From the NCBI GenBank assembly GCA_937976315.1, contig CALJRR010000074.1, positions 1 through 29,698 on the forward strand: DNA of 29,698 nt. The letters are read 5' to 3'. Numbering within the stretch: position 1 is the stretch's first letter; each line of letters begins with the position of its first letter. The notes under the pieces were generated by a model that made no database searches, was not told the origin of the DNA, and worked only from the letters and a program-made list of their open reading frames with translations. Both the position numbers and the translations under genes were made by a program. The stretch is from an uncultured Candidatus Saccharibacteria bacterium (GTDB lineage Bacteria; Patescibacteriota; Saccharimonadia; Saccharimonadales; Saccharimonadaceae). Shown here piece after piece: positions 16,371 to 23,359 of this stretch.

Positions 16371-16445
16371 TGGTGCGGGTGGGGAGAATCGAACTCCCAT
16401 CTCAAGTTTGGAAAACTTGCATACTAACCGCTGTACTACACCCGC
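16371..16445 (-). tRNA. tRNA-Gly, anticodon TCC
   Basis: Minus-strand cloverleaf: acceptor GCGGGTG/CACCCGC, anticodon stem CAAGT/ACTTG with loop TTTCCAA, T-arm GGGAG-TTCGATT-CTCCC, discriminator A, encoded CCA at 16371-16373. Confidence 0.95.
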
Positions 16446-16456
16446 AAGCTTTTACT

Positions 16457-16462
16457 ATTGTA
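16457..16462 (-). promoter_or_regulatory. -10 box of tRNA-Gly (and perhaps the phosphorylase gene)
   Basis: The minus strand reads TGCTACAAT, ending 11 bases before the tRNA. Confidence 0.55.
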
Positions 16463-16474
16463 GCAGAAAGATGA

Positions 16475-16480
16475 TATAAT
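16475..16480 (+). promoter_or_regulatory. -10 box of tRNA-Arg(TCT)
   Basis: TGATATAAT (TATAAT at 16475-16480) ends 8 bases before the tRNA; divergent from the tRNA-Gly promoter. Confidence 0.6.
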
Positions 16481-16488
16481 GTGAATAC

Positions 16489-16565
16489 GCCCTGATAGCT
16501 CAGTTGGATAGAGCAGAGGACTTCTAAGCCTAAGGTCGTAGGTTCGAATCCTACTCGGGGCGCCA
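16489..16565 (+). tRNA. tRNA-Arg, anticodon TCT
   Basis: Acceptor GCCCTGA/TCGGGGC (T-G at 5-68), D-stem GCTC/GAGC, anticodon loop CTTCTAA, T-arm GTAGG-TTCGAAT-CCTAC, discriminator G, encoded CCA at 16563-16565. The anticodon stem GAGGA/GCCTA has only three Watson-Crick pairs, flanked by G-A (27-43) and A-G (31-39) mismatches, which is unusual for an otherwise intact tRNA. Confidence 0.9.
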
Positions 16566-16590
16566 CTTCATATAACTAATGGGGGGATAT

Positions 16591-16989
16591 ATGGACGCGA
16601 ATAAAAAACCGCAAATGACGCGGGAAATGATGATTAGGCTATCTGGCTCCTTGAGAAGGTCAATTGATGGTTTTAAAGCGTATGGTTTGACTGGTAGATC
16701 TCTAAAAGCTAATCGTAAAGTGAATTCGGAACGCCAATATATTAAAAAATACCAATCCTCGGCAGTGGTTGGTGAAGTAGGGCAAATTAGTGCAAAGATT
16801 GGTGTGGTGTCTCGATTGAGGGGTGCTAATAGTCTTGATAATGCTGGTTTATCTGATGGGAATCGACGGGCTAACAGTTTACAAAATAACAACGCTCCGT
16901 CGGGTGTGGACAATTCTCGTCAATCGTTTAACGCTAATCGAACTACTTTTCGTGAACCACCTTCTCGCGGGTATAATCCGTTTGGATAA
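16591..16989 (+). CDS. Small basic, low-complexity hypothetical protein
   Basis: 132 aa from the ATG at 16591, which has GGGGGGA 4 bases upstream; an in-frame ATG at 16579 would start inside that ribosome site. Not recognised. The N-terminal half is basic and helical (MTREMMIRLSGSLRRSIDGF), the rest is rich in Asn, Ser, Arg and Gly and probably disordered, ending PPSRGYNPFG. It lies 25 bases after tRNA-Arg with no separate promoter evident and ends at a strong terminator, so it may be made from a tRNA-mRNA transcript. The strong ribosome site, rare in this window, supports a real and well-translated gene. Confidence 0.65.
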   Translation: MDANKKPQMTREMMIRLSGSLRRSIDGFKAYGLTGRSLKANRKVNSERQYIKKYQSSAVVGEVGQISAKIGVVSRLRGANSLDNAGLSDGNRRANSLQNNNAPSGVDNSRQSFNANRTTFREPPSRGYNPFG

Positions 16990-17023
16990 GAAAATAACCT
17001 CACTTCAATGTGAGGTTATTTTC
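16990..17023. terminator. Bidirectional intrinsic terminator between the small gene and tRNA-Lys
   Basis: A 14-base perfect stem, GAAAATAACCTCAC (16990-17003) and its complement (17010-17023), around loop TTCAAT, with A and T tracts at the two ends. It serves the plus-strand gene and the minus-strand tRNA-Lys. Confidence 0.92.
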
Positions 17024-17024
17024 T

Positions 17025-17101
17025 TGGAGGGCCAGGAGGGGCTCGAACCCTCGACACCCTGCTTAAGAGGCAGGTGCTCTAACCAGCTGAGCTACTGGCC
17101 C
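17025..17101 (-). tRNA. tRNA-Lys, anticodon CTT
   Basis: Minus-strand cloverleaf: acceptor GGGCCAG/CTGGCCC, anticodon stem CCTGC/GCAGG around CTCTTAA, T-arm GAGGG-TTCGAGC-CCCTC, encoded CCA at 17025-17027. The discriminator base is U, whereas tRNA-Lys usually has A. Confidence 0.94.
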
Positions 17102-17109
17102 ATAATTTC

Positions 17110-17115
17110 ATTATA
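17110..17115 (-). promoter_or_regulatory. -10 box of tRNA-Lys
   Basis: TATAAT on the minus strand, 8 bases before the tRNA 5' end. Confidence 0.55.
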
Positions 17116-17186
17116 CAACAATAAATAAAAATGTCTACCGTTTTATTGAAAATAATTTATCGGTGTGAACAAATTGTCGTAAAACT

Positions 17187-17265
17187 TGGGGCGAATGATG
17201 GGGTTCGAACCCACGGCCTCCGGAGCCACAATCCAGCGCTCTAACCAAACTGAGCTACATCCGCC
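17187..17265 (-). tRNA. tRNA-His, anticodon GTG
   Basis: Minus-strand cloverleaf with the His-specific extra G-1 (17265) opposite C73 (17190). Acceptor GCGGATG/CATTCGC, anticodon stem CTGGA/TCCGG around TTGTGGC, T-arm with TTCGAAC, encoded CCA at 17187-17189. Confidence 0.95.
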
Positions 17266-17281
17266 ATACCAAGCTTCTCAA

Positions 17282-17287
17282 ATTATA
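17282..17287 (-). promoter_or_regulatory. -10 box of tRNA-His
   Basis: The minus strand reads TGCTATAAT, 16 bases before the tRNA. Confidence 0.5.
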
Positions 17288-17324
17288 GCACACACTATAT
17301 CTGTACTCAAGATGGTAAAATTGC

Positions 17325-17330
17325 TATACT
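17325..17330 (+). promoter_or_regulatory. -10 box of folD
   Basis: TGCTATACT (TATACT at 17325-17330) ends 8 bases before the ATG at 17339. This rules out the longer open frame that begins inside tRNA-His. Confidence 0.55.
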
Positions 17331-17338
17331 TAATGACA

Positions 17339-18151
17339 ATGAGAGAACTAAATGGCTCAGAATTAGCTGGATTTATCAAGGAGCGCCAGGCGAAACAGGT
17401 GCGAGCTTTAAGGCAGGCTTGGTATATTAATCCTCGTTTGGCAATTGTTACTGATGTCGAAAATCCAGTTATTGAAACGTACATGCGTTTGAAACAGAGA
17501 TATGGCGCTGATATTTTGATTGATGTGGAGATTTATCGAGTCCCTGCGGGCGGAGCTTTGGAGGTGATTCAAGAATTGAACAATCGAGACAACGTCCAAG
17601 GAATAATTCTGCAATTGCCGATTAGTAATTCTGATCAGACTGAGGAATTACTCGAGAGTATTCGAGAAGATAAAGACGTTGACGGTCTGCGTAAAAAGGC
17701 GATTTTTCAGGCGGCCACACCAACGGCTATTAGTTGGCTGCTGGCTGGATATGGCGTTGATTTGAAAAATAAAAAAGTTGCGATTGTCGGGCGAGGTCGT
17801 TTGGTTGGTGCGCCTCTTGAGAAAATGTGGTTGAAGTCTAGCGTTGATGTGACGGTTTTTGAAAAAGGTGACGATTTATCTCAATTGATAAATTACGATA
17901 TTATCGTGTCAGCAACTGGAGTACCGGGGTTGATTAAAAGCCAGATGGTCAAGGCTAAAGCGGTTGTTGTTGACGCGGGAACTGCTTCGGAAAATGGAAA
18001 AATTGTTGGCGACGTATCCGAAGAGGCGCGTCAACGTAATGATGTAATTATTACACCAAAAAAAGGCGGAGTTGGTCCATTAACGGTTTCTGCGCTGTTT
18101 GATAATGTAATTACGGCTTGTCTAAAAATTGCGAATCAATCAAAAAATTAA
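17339..18151 (+). CDS. folD: Methylene-THF dehydrogenase/cyclohydrolase FolD
   Basis: 270 aa, slightly shorter than typical FolD (about 285). An ATG at 17333 is equally in frame. The Tyr and Lys of the YxxxK motif are kept (TYMRLKQ), with VQGIILQLP, the DVDG motif (DKDVDGL) and GGVGPLTVSAL. The NADP loop reads VGRGRLVGAP rather than the usual GRSxxVGxP, and the PCTP segment reads AATPTA, so cofactor preference may differ. It interconverts 5,10-methylene-THF and 10-formyl-THF in the cytoplasm, downstream of GlyA. Its last 4 bases overlap the convergent response regulator gene. Confidence 0.93.
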   Translation: MRELNGSELAGFIKERQAKQVRALRQAWYINPRLAIVTDVENPVIETYMRLKQRYGADILIDVEIYRVPAGGALEVIQELNNRDNVQGIILQLPISNSDQTEELLESIREDKDVDGLRKKAIFQAATPTAISWLLAGYGVDLKNKKVAIVGRGRLVGAPLEKMWLKSSVDVTVFEKGDDLSQLINYDIIVSATGVPGLIKSQMVKAKAVVVDAGTASENGKIVGDVSEEARQRNDVIITPKKGGVGPLTVSALFDNVITACLKIANQSKN

Positions 18152-18519
18152 GCAGCTTTTATGGCAGTTTTAACCTGTTCGACAACTTGGCGTGGCGTGA
18201 GGTTCGCTTTTACGATGTAGCTATGAATTCCTAATTTATTCAAATCGTGCGGAGCTTCTTCTTCGCCGAGGTTGGTGAGGACGATAACGGGAATAGTTTT
18301 TCCCCAATCTTTAGACCTAATTCGCTTCAAAGCCTCTGCGCCGTCCATTTCTGGCATTTGTAAATCTAGCAAAATAATATCTGGCTGAAACTTCTCGACT
18401 ACTTCTATGCCAATTTGTCCGTTGGCGGCCAAGCGAACGTCAAACCCGTCCGATTCGAACTTCATTCGATACATCTGGCTGATGGTTGGGTCGTCTTCAA
18501 TGATAGCGATTTTTATCAT
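18148..18519 (-). CDS. Receiver-only response regulator (CheY-like)
   Basis: 123 aa, a single receiver domain with no output domain. Acidic pocket Glu8-Asp9-Asp10, phosphoacceptor Asp52 (LLDLQMPEMDG), Thr82 (VLTNLG) and Lys104 (YIVKANLTP) are all present, so it should be phosphorylated. It is probably a phosphorelay or protein-interaction switch. The histidine kinase at 19939 is the nearest candidate partner (inference from proximity). Transcribed from a -10 box 6 bases upstream, divergent from the methyltransferase gene and convergent with folD. Confidence 0.92.
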   Translation of the reverse strand: MIKIAIIEDDPTISQMYRMKFESDGFDVRLAANGQIGIEVVEKFQPDIILLDLQMPEMDGAEALKRIRSKDWGKTIPVIVLTNLGEEEAPHDLNKLGIHSYIVKANLTPRQVVEQVKTAIKAA

Positions 18520-18525
18520 GCTTTA

Positions 18526-18531
18526 AGTATA
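18526..18531 (-). promoter_or_regulatory. -10 box of the response regulator gene
   Basis: The minus strand reads TGATATACT, 6 bases before the ATG; leaderless. Confidence 0.55.
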
Positions 18532-18546
18532 TCACATAAATTATGC

Positions 18547-18552
18547 TATAAT
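18547..18552 (+). promoter_or_regulatory. -10 box of the methyltransferase gene
   Basis: TGCTATAAT ends 7 bases before the ATG at 18560; leaderless. Back to back with the response regulator promoter. Confidence 0.6.
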
Positions 18553-18559
18553 TTTTGGC

Positions 18560-19912
18560 ATGGAAAACTTTAGGAATGAACGATATGCTGCAGTGGGGGT
18601 GGGCGATTTTCTTAATGGAATTGATTGCAAGGCTAACGAAGCGCTGAGGGAGGAGATTATAAACCTTAGACGCGAGGGATGCAGGGTTAAAATTGGAGAA
18701 AAGACCGACCCTGCATATAATAATCCGGATAAAATTCATGACATATACAATTATCTGGAACAAGGCGATGCAAAGTTAAAAGAGGTTCGTAAATATTTTA
18801 TTCATAAAAATCTAGCCACCGCGGCAATTGCGAATGTCTTAGATAAAACTCCTTTTGTGAAGATGGGCAAGTGGGGCGAAAAAATAGATTCATATCTGGA
18901 GGTTTTTCGCGACAAGTTATTGTATGGTAAAGATCAGACCGATTCGCAGCCGTGGCACAATCAGCGAGGTTCCGCACTGACGTTTTTGACAATTTCTGAA
19001 GCTGAGGATTTAAGTGTTTTTGATGAAAATGGCGAAATATTGTCAGAAGGTAAATATCCAACTATGAGTGGTCCGCTGGATGAGTCGGTATTTGATGAGA
19101 AGATTAATGGCTTACCGCTGACGGAAGTTATGGTTCAAGATAAAGTCAACAACGGTATGGATAAAGCGACGGCTACTGAAGAAGTAGAGAAGAGAATTAG
19201 TGAAGTCAGAGAGTTTATCCAGGCGCCGGTGACGGAGAAGTTTTCTAACGTCATTCGGCATTGTGCGGATTCGCTTGGTATTCGTGAGCGAGTGGAAACA
19301 GTGAATGGCCTATCGATTGATCATTTGAAGAAAGTGGCAGAAAAAGAGAATCGTTCAATTGACGATATGTTGGTGATGAGTTTTGGCTGCGGAACGGGAC
19401 TGGCGACTTTGAAGATGCTGAAAAAACTTAAGGACGAAACGGGTGAGGCACCCACGGTTATCCTGCTAGATCAAGATCCGTTGTCTCTAGCGGCAGCGCA
19501 AAGCTTGGCTAAGAAATGGAATTTGGAAGATAAGATTGAAGTTCATTGCGAGCGATTATTCAGCAAGCTTGGCAAGCCTTTGAGTTTGGAGGGAGTTTTG
19601 GGCAATCGTAAGCTGGATATTGCGGAAGATTCTGGCTTGCGAGAATATTTGCCGGATGGCGTTTATAAGCAATTGACACGAGAATCATTGAAATTTTTAC
19701 GAACCGGTGGACTAATGATCACTGGCAATATGAACGTAAATCGCCCACAAAAAGAATTTTTGCATGGACTGATGGGGTGGGTTCCAAAAGTTAGGATGCG
19801 TTCAATTAAAGAAGGCTTTAAATTGCTCCAAAAATCTGGCATACCAAAAGAATCTATTGAAGCTACAGTTACTGCGAGCGGCGTTTACACAGTTTTTGCG
19901 ATTGAAACGTAG
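18560..19912 (+). CDS. Class I SAM-dependent methyltransferase with an unrecognised N-terminal half
   Basis: 450 aa. The C-terminal part has a Rossmann methyltransferase core: motif I MSFGCGTGLATL (273-284), the acidic strand end ILLDQD (301-306), then RESLKFLRTGGLMITGNMN as the later strand-helix region. Residues 1-265 are not recognised; they are charged and mainly helical, without a membrane segment or signal peptide. The substrate is unknown. It sits between the response regulator (divergent) and the histidine kinase (26 bases downstream, same strand), which may mean a link to signalling, but each has its own promoter. Leaderless start. Confidence 0.8.
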   Translation: MENFRNERYAAVGVGDFLNGIDCKANEALREEIINLRREGCRVKIGEKTDPAYNNPDKIHDIYNYLEQGDAKLKEVRKYFIHKNLATAAIANVLDKTPFVKMGKWGEKIDSYLEVFRDKLLYGKDQTDSQPWHNQRGSALTFLTISEAEDLSVFDENGEILSEGKYPTMSGPLDESVFDEKINGLPLTEVMVQDKVNNGMDKATATEEVEKRISEVREFIQAPVTEKFSNVIRHCADSLGIRERVETVNGLSIDHLKKVAEKENRSIDDMLVMSFGCGTGLATLKMLKKLKDETGEAPTVILLDQDPLSLAAAQSLAKKWNLEDKIEVHCERLFSKLGKPLSLEGVLGNRKLDIAEDSGLREYLPDGVYKQLTRESLKFLRTGGLMITGNMNVNRPQKEFLHGLMGWVPKVRMRSIKEGFKLLQKSGIPKESIEATVTASGVYTVFAIET

Positions 19913-19922
19913 AATAAAATGC

Positions 19923-19928
19923 TATAAT
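19923..19928 (+). promoter_or_regulatory. -10 box of the histidine kinase gene
   Basis: TGCTATAAT, 10 bases before the ATG at 19939. Confidence 0.55.
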
Positions 19929-19938
19929 AAGCATTAGT

Positions 19939-22098
19939 ATGATGGTACGAGCGTTAGTGCTAGGATTGGTTGCGTTGATGGCGCTAATTTTAGGCGTTCT
20001 TGTGCTTAAAAAGTCGAAGCGTCGTCATGATGCGAAGCATTGGTTTTTTCTGGTTTGTCTATGTTTGGCCGTGTGGTCAGCTGGACTTGAAGTGTTTTCT
20101 TTGGCGGACAATGGAGTAGTATTAGACACTGCGTCCAGGTGGTTTTATGTAGCTTCGGCTGTTTTTTGTCCTGCGTTGGCTATTTTCACTACAAAGTCGT
20201 TTCTTCCATCGACAAAATCAACGAAGAGCTTTATTTGCGCATCTAGTATATTGATAACGATTTTTTCGCTATACATTATTTTGGTGCCTGAATTTATTAT
20301 TAATACATCAGAAATTGTCACGCCAGTAGATTTTTCTCGAATTCCGATTCACGCAGTCAACTATGTTATTTTTGCAACTTTTTTCTCAGTATTCTTCTTA
20401 ATTTCTATGTGTTTTGGTCATATAGCGTGGCGCAAATCAGATCCCGTTCGACGCAAGCAAGTCGCGATTTACATGATTGGTCTGTTGATATGTAGCATTC
20501 CTGGCTTTGTAGTGGATCTGTTTCTTCCGGCGCTTGGTGATTATCGATATATATGGATTGGTCCAATTGCTACGATTATTTTCTTATTCGCAATTATGTA
20601 TAGCATCGTCAGATACCGATTGATGGACGTAAAAATGGCGGTGGCCCGAAGTGTTTCGTACATGTTGCTATTAATTGCACTGGCTGTCGTCTACGTGATT
20701 TCCGCATATGTCATTTCAATTTTGGTTTTCCAACGCAGCCTGACGGTTGATAGTCACGTAAATCTTATGAATATGATTTTGGCTATGATTTTGGCGGTCG
20801 TATATCAACCAGTGAAGAAAATCTTTGATAAATTTACTGATAGGGTTTTTTATTACGGAGAGTATGACGCCGATACGTTTACGCGTGAGATTAGTAAAAT
20901 ATTAACCTATACGGCGGACCTGCAATTGCTAACTCGACGTGTTGGCAATTATATAGCGACTTCTCTTAAGGCGGAAAAAGTGGCGTTTTGTATTCCAGAA
21001 AAAGGAATATATGGTCGAGCGGGTCGGCGACGAATATCTGTTGTTGAGGAAGACGTTCACAGGATTATGGATTACTATTATAAGAATTGTAGTTTTCCGG
21101 AAGTTATTTTGGCAAATCAAGTAAAAGATCCAGAACTGAAGAAGCTTTTGGATATTCATCGCACGAAAATTGTTATGCCGCTGCTGCATCAAAATCAAGA
21201 AACGGGAATTCTATTTCTGGGCGAGCATAAGAGTTTGGGATATAGTTCTCGCGATATTGAAATGTTGGAATCGATTGCTGGGGAATTGGCGGTGTCGATT
21301 CGAAATTCTTTGTCATTGGAAGAGATTAATGAGTTGAATAAGAGTTTGCAGCGTAAAATCGACGAGGCGACGAAAGAATTGAGGTTCAGCAATCGACAAC
21401 TTCAGCGACTGGACGAGGCGAAGAATGAGTTTATTTCTATGGCTTCACATCAATTAAGAACGCCGTTGACTAGTATTAAGGGTTATCTGGATATGATGCT
21501 AGAGGGCGATCTGGGGAAGATTACGCCGACGCAGCGTGCGGTTCTTAGAGAGGCGTTTTCTTCGAGTGAGCGTATGGTGAGACTGATTAATGATTTTCTT
21601 AATGTTTCTAGGCTTCAGACTGGCAAATTTAATATCGATAAGCAGAAGATAGACATTGCTCAAATTCTTCGGGATGAAGTTGCTTTGCTTAAGGTTGTGG
21701 CAGATCAGAGGTCTGTTGAAATGGACCTAAAGATTGATAAAAAAGTTCCATTTATTACGGCTGACTCTGAGAAGATTCGTCAAGTTATGCTGAATATGAT
21801 CGACAATGCCATTTACTATTCAAATCCGCACAAAAAGGTAATAATTTCTCTAAAAAATAGTAATGGCGCGATTGAATTTACGGTGAAAGATTCGGGAATT
21901 GGCGTACCGAAATCAGAGCAAGCAAATCTGTTTGGCAAATTCTTCCGCGGCGCAAATGCCAGAAAAAAGCGACCAGACGGCACTGGCGTTGGCTTATTTT
22001 TGGCGAGGAAAGTTATCTTGTCGCACGACGGGGAAATGATCTTTGAATCAGAAGAAGGAAAAGGCAGTACTTTTGGGTTTAAATTACCAGTTCGTTAA
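19939..22098 (+). CDS. Membrane sensor histidine kinase, 7TM-GAF-HisKA-HATPase
   Basis: 719 aa. About eight hydrophobic helices fill residues 1-265, resembling the histidine kinase N-terminal 7TM sensory module plus one more helix. A GAF-like domain follows (about 310-455), then a coiled linker. H-box MASHQLRTPLTSIKG has the phosphoacceptor His504. The ATPase domain has the N-box NMIDNAIYYSN (Asn623), DSGIGVPKSEQ and DGTGVGLFLARK. It autophosphorylates on His504 and passes phosphate to a receiver, perhaps the one at 18148. The ligand is unknown. Its stop overlaps the convergent small membrane protein gene by 4 bases. Confidence 0.93.
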   Translation: MMVRALVLGLVALMALILGVLVLKKSKRRHDAKHWFFLVCLCLAVWSAGLEVFSLADNGVVLDTASRWFYVASAVFCPALAIFTTKSFLPSTKSTKSFICASSILITIFSLYIILVPEFIINTSEIVTPVDFSRIPIHAVNYVIFATFFSVFFLISMCFGHIAWRKSDPVRRKQVAIYMIGLLICSIPGFVVDLFLPALGDYRYIWIGPIATIIFLFAIMYSIVRYRLMDVKMAVARSVSYMLLLIALAVVYVISAYVISILVFQRSLTVDSHVNLMNMILAMILAVVYQPVKKIFDKFTDRVFYYGEYDADTFTREISKILTYTADLQLLTRRVGNYIATSLKAEKVAFCIPEKGIYGRAGRRRISVVEEDVHRIMDYYYKNCSFPEVILANQVKDPELKKLLDIHRTKIVMPLLHQNQETGILFLGEHKSLGYSSRDIEMLESIAGELAVSIRNSLSLEEINELNKSLQRKIDEATKELRFSNRQLQRLDEAKNEFISMASHQLRTPLTSIKGYLDMMLEGDLGKITPTQRAVLREAFSSSERMVRLINDFLNVSRLQTGKFNIDKQKIDIAQILRDEVALLKVVADQRSVEMDLKIDKKVPFITADSEKIRQVMLNMIDNAIYYSNPHKKVIISLKNSNGAIEFTVKDSGIGVPKSEQANLFGKFFRGANARKKRPDGTGVGLFLARKVILSHDGEMIFESEEGKGSTFGFKLPVR

Positions 22099-22310
22099 CG
22101 GAATAAACTTAATATTCCAGCAATAACGATAATTAAAGCAACTACAACGAGCATCGCCATGCCAATGGTGCGAATGAGCTTTTTTCGATCAAAAAACCAT
22201 TGAGATAATTTGGAGCGATTCGTTGCTGTAATCCTTGTTACTTTTGGTCGCTGAGATATCGCGTCCATCCCAGAATATTTTTTATTGCGCTTTTTCTTCT
22301 GCTTTGTCAT
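22095..22310 (-). CDS. Small single-pass membrane protein
   Basis: 71 aa from MTKQKKKRNKKYSG; not recognised. The N-terminal 45 residues are strongly basic and presumably cytoplasmic. A single C-terminal helix (IGMAMLVVVALIIVIAGI) ends the protein, a tail-anchor-like layout. A longer frame is open upstream to 22367, but TATAAT lies 6 bases before 22310, supporting this start. Confidence 0.7.
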   Translation of the reverse strand: MTKQKKKRNKKYSGMDAISQRPKVTRITATNRSKLSQWFFDRKKLIRTIGMAMLVVVALIIVIAGILSLFR

Positions 22311-22316
22311 GGAAAT

Positions 22317-22322
22317 ATTATA
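22317..22322 (-). promoter_or_regulatory. -10 box of the small membrane protein gene
   Basis: TATAAT on the minus strand, 6 bases before the ATG at 22310. Confidence 0.55.
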
Positions 22323-22383
22323 CATTAATAGATAACGGCGGAGAAGTGGCTGATTTGCTATAGACAATTCGACAATAATTTGT

Positions 22384-22389
22384 TATGAT
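22384..22389 (+). promoter_or_regulatory. -10 box of tRNA-Glu
   Basis: TGTTATGAT (TATGAT at 22384-22389), 12 bases before the tRNA. Confidence 0.5.
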
Positions 22390-22401
22390 ATCTGAAGTCG
22401 T

Positions 22402-22476
22402 GGCCTTATCGTCTAACGGTTAGGACACCAGGTTTTCATCCTGGCAATCCGGGTTCGATTCCCGGTAAGGTCACCA
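22402..22476 (+). tRNA. tRNA-Glu, anticodon TTC
   Basis: Acceptor GGCCTTA/TAAGGTC (G-T at 2-71), anticodon stem CCAGG/CCTGG around TTTTCAT, T-arm CCGGG-TTCGATT-CCCGG, discriminator A, encoded CCA at 22474-22476. A recombinase remnant begins directly at its 3' end, so it may have been an integration site. Confidence 0.96.
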
Positions 22477-22739
22477 TCAAAGGAATTATTATCCATCTGG
22501 ACACGAAACAGCTCGTTTGCCTCTGGTAGCGGGCTGTTTTTGTAAGTTCCAAACTTTATTTCATCGTAAGTTGGAATTTTATTGAAGATAGAAGCGAAAA
22601 AGGCGGCTTCCCGCAGTGTATTACAGAGGTTAAGTAGTAGTTCGGGCGGGTGTTCCAAAATATATTTGGCGTAGTGTTGACAATTAAAACACTGCCACAC
22701 CTGGCCAGACGACTCACATCTAGTCTGAGTGCTTAGATC
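22477..22739 (-). pseudogene. Remnant, probably the C-terminal part of a serine recombinase
   Basis: An open minus-strand frame that runs into the tRNA-Glu and has no good start. The readable part includes VWQCFNCQ, LLLNLCNTLREAAFFASIF and SPLPEANELFRVQ. The CxxC pair and the helical tail would suit the end of a large serine recombinase, and it lies on the same strand and in the right order relative to the clearer remnant at 23360-23648. The family call for this fragment is an inference. No active gene is likely; otherwise nothing else is seen in this stretch before the acetyltransferase promoter. Confidence 0.45.
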
Positions 22740-22762
22740 TAATCTTAAGACCTAACATGTGG

Positions 22763-22768
22763 TAAAAT
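22763..22768 (+). promoter_or_regulatory. -10 box of the acetyltransferase gene
   Basis: TGGTAAAAT (TAAAAT at 22763-22768), 9 bases before the ATG at 22778. Confidence 0.45.
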
Positions 22769-22777
22769 AAGCGTATT

Positions 22778-23356
22778 ATGTACGCTAGAGATATTGATAT
22801 ACCGTTTTACGATATAACTAAAAAACTTCGTCTCATAAAACCCGATCCAAAATATGCTCCTGTAACTATACAATGGATTAGCAAAGATGAAGTTACGAAG
22901 TATCTTGGAGCTGATTTTTCAAAAATGACAGTAGAAGACGAAGTTAAGCACCTCGAAAATATGGTTGATGACGATGACCGTTATAGCTGGATGATTGAGT
23001 TAGACGGTGAAATAGTTGGGAATATAGAGATTAATGAAATCAAAGATCTTAGCCAAAAATACGGTGTAAATACTGGTGCGTTCTGTACACTGATTGGGGA
23101 CCCTAGTAATTGGGGGCGGGGTCTTGGTAGCTCCGCAAAGAAAGCTGCATCAAATTGGGCATTTTCCGAAGGAGGATTCGAGATGATTGAGGCAAAGGCA
23201 TATGTACAGAACATCCGAAGTTGGAGTGCTCTTGAAAAGCTAGGATATCATTACGAAGGGATTGAAAGAGGCGATGTAAATGGCGCTCCGGTAGAGTGGA
23301 AGGTATATACTCTCAAAAAGAAGGACTGGGAAGAACTTAACTGGTCGTTGAAATAG
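22778..23356 (+). CDS. GNAT-family N-acetyltransferase (RimJ/RimL-like)
   Basis: 192 aa, typical size. The acetyl-CoA-binding loop reads WGRGLGSSAKKAAS, followed by the family pattern EAKAYVQNIRSWSALEKLGYH. It begins RLIKPDPKYAPVTIQWIS, as in RimJ/RimL-like members that acetylate amines on proteins or small molecules; the substrate cannot be told. It lies between two minus-strand recombinase remnants and opposite to them. The sequence AGACCTA occurs at both ends of the unit (22748-22754 and 23355-23361), so it may be an inserted cargo gene. Confidence 0.87.
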   Translation: MYARDIDIPFYDITKKLRLIKPDPKYAPVTIQWISKDEVTKYLGADFSKMTVEDEVKHLENMVDDDDRYSWMIELDGEIVGNIEINEIKDLSQKYGVNTGAFCTLIGDPSNWGRGLGSSAKKAASNWAFSEGGFEMIEAKAYVQNIRSWSALEKLGYHYEGIERGDVNGAPVEWKVYTLKKKDWEELNWSLK

Positions 23357-23359
23357 ACC

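Noticed and set aside
16551..16913. Minus-strand open frame opposite the small gene at 16591
   Set aside because: It overlaps the end of tRNA-Arg, has no ribosome site, and the plus frame has a strong ribosome site and ends at a terminator. Some doubt remains.
17186..17338. FolD starting upstream at 17186
   Set aside because: That would lie within tRNA-His, and a -10 box sits just before 17339.
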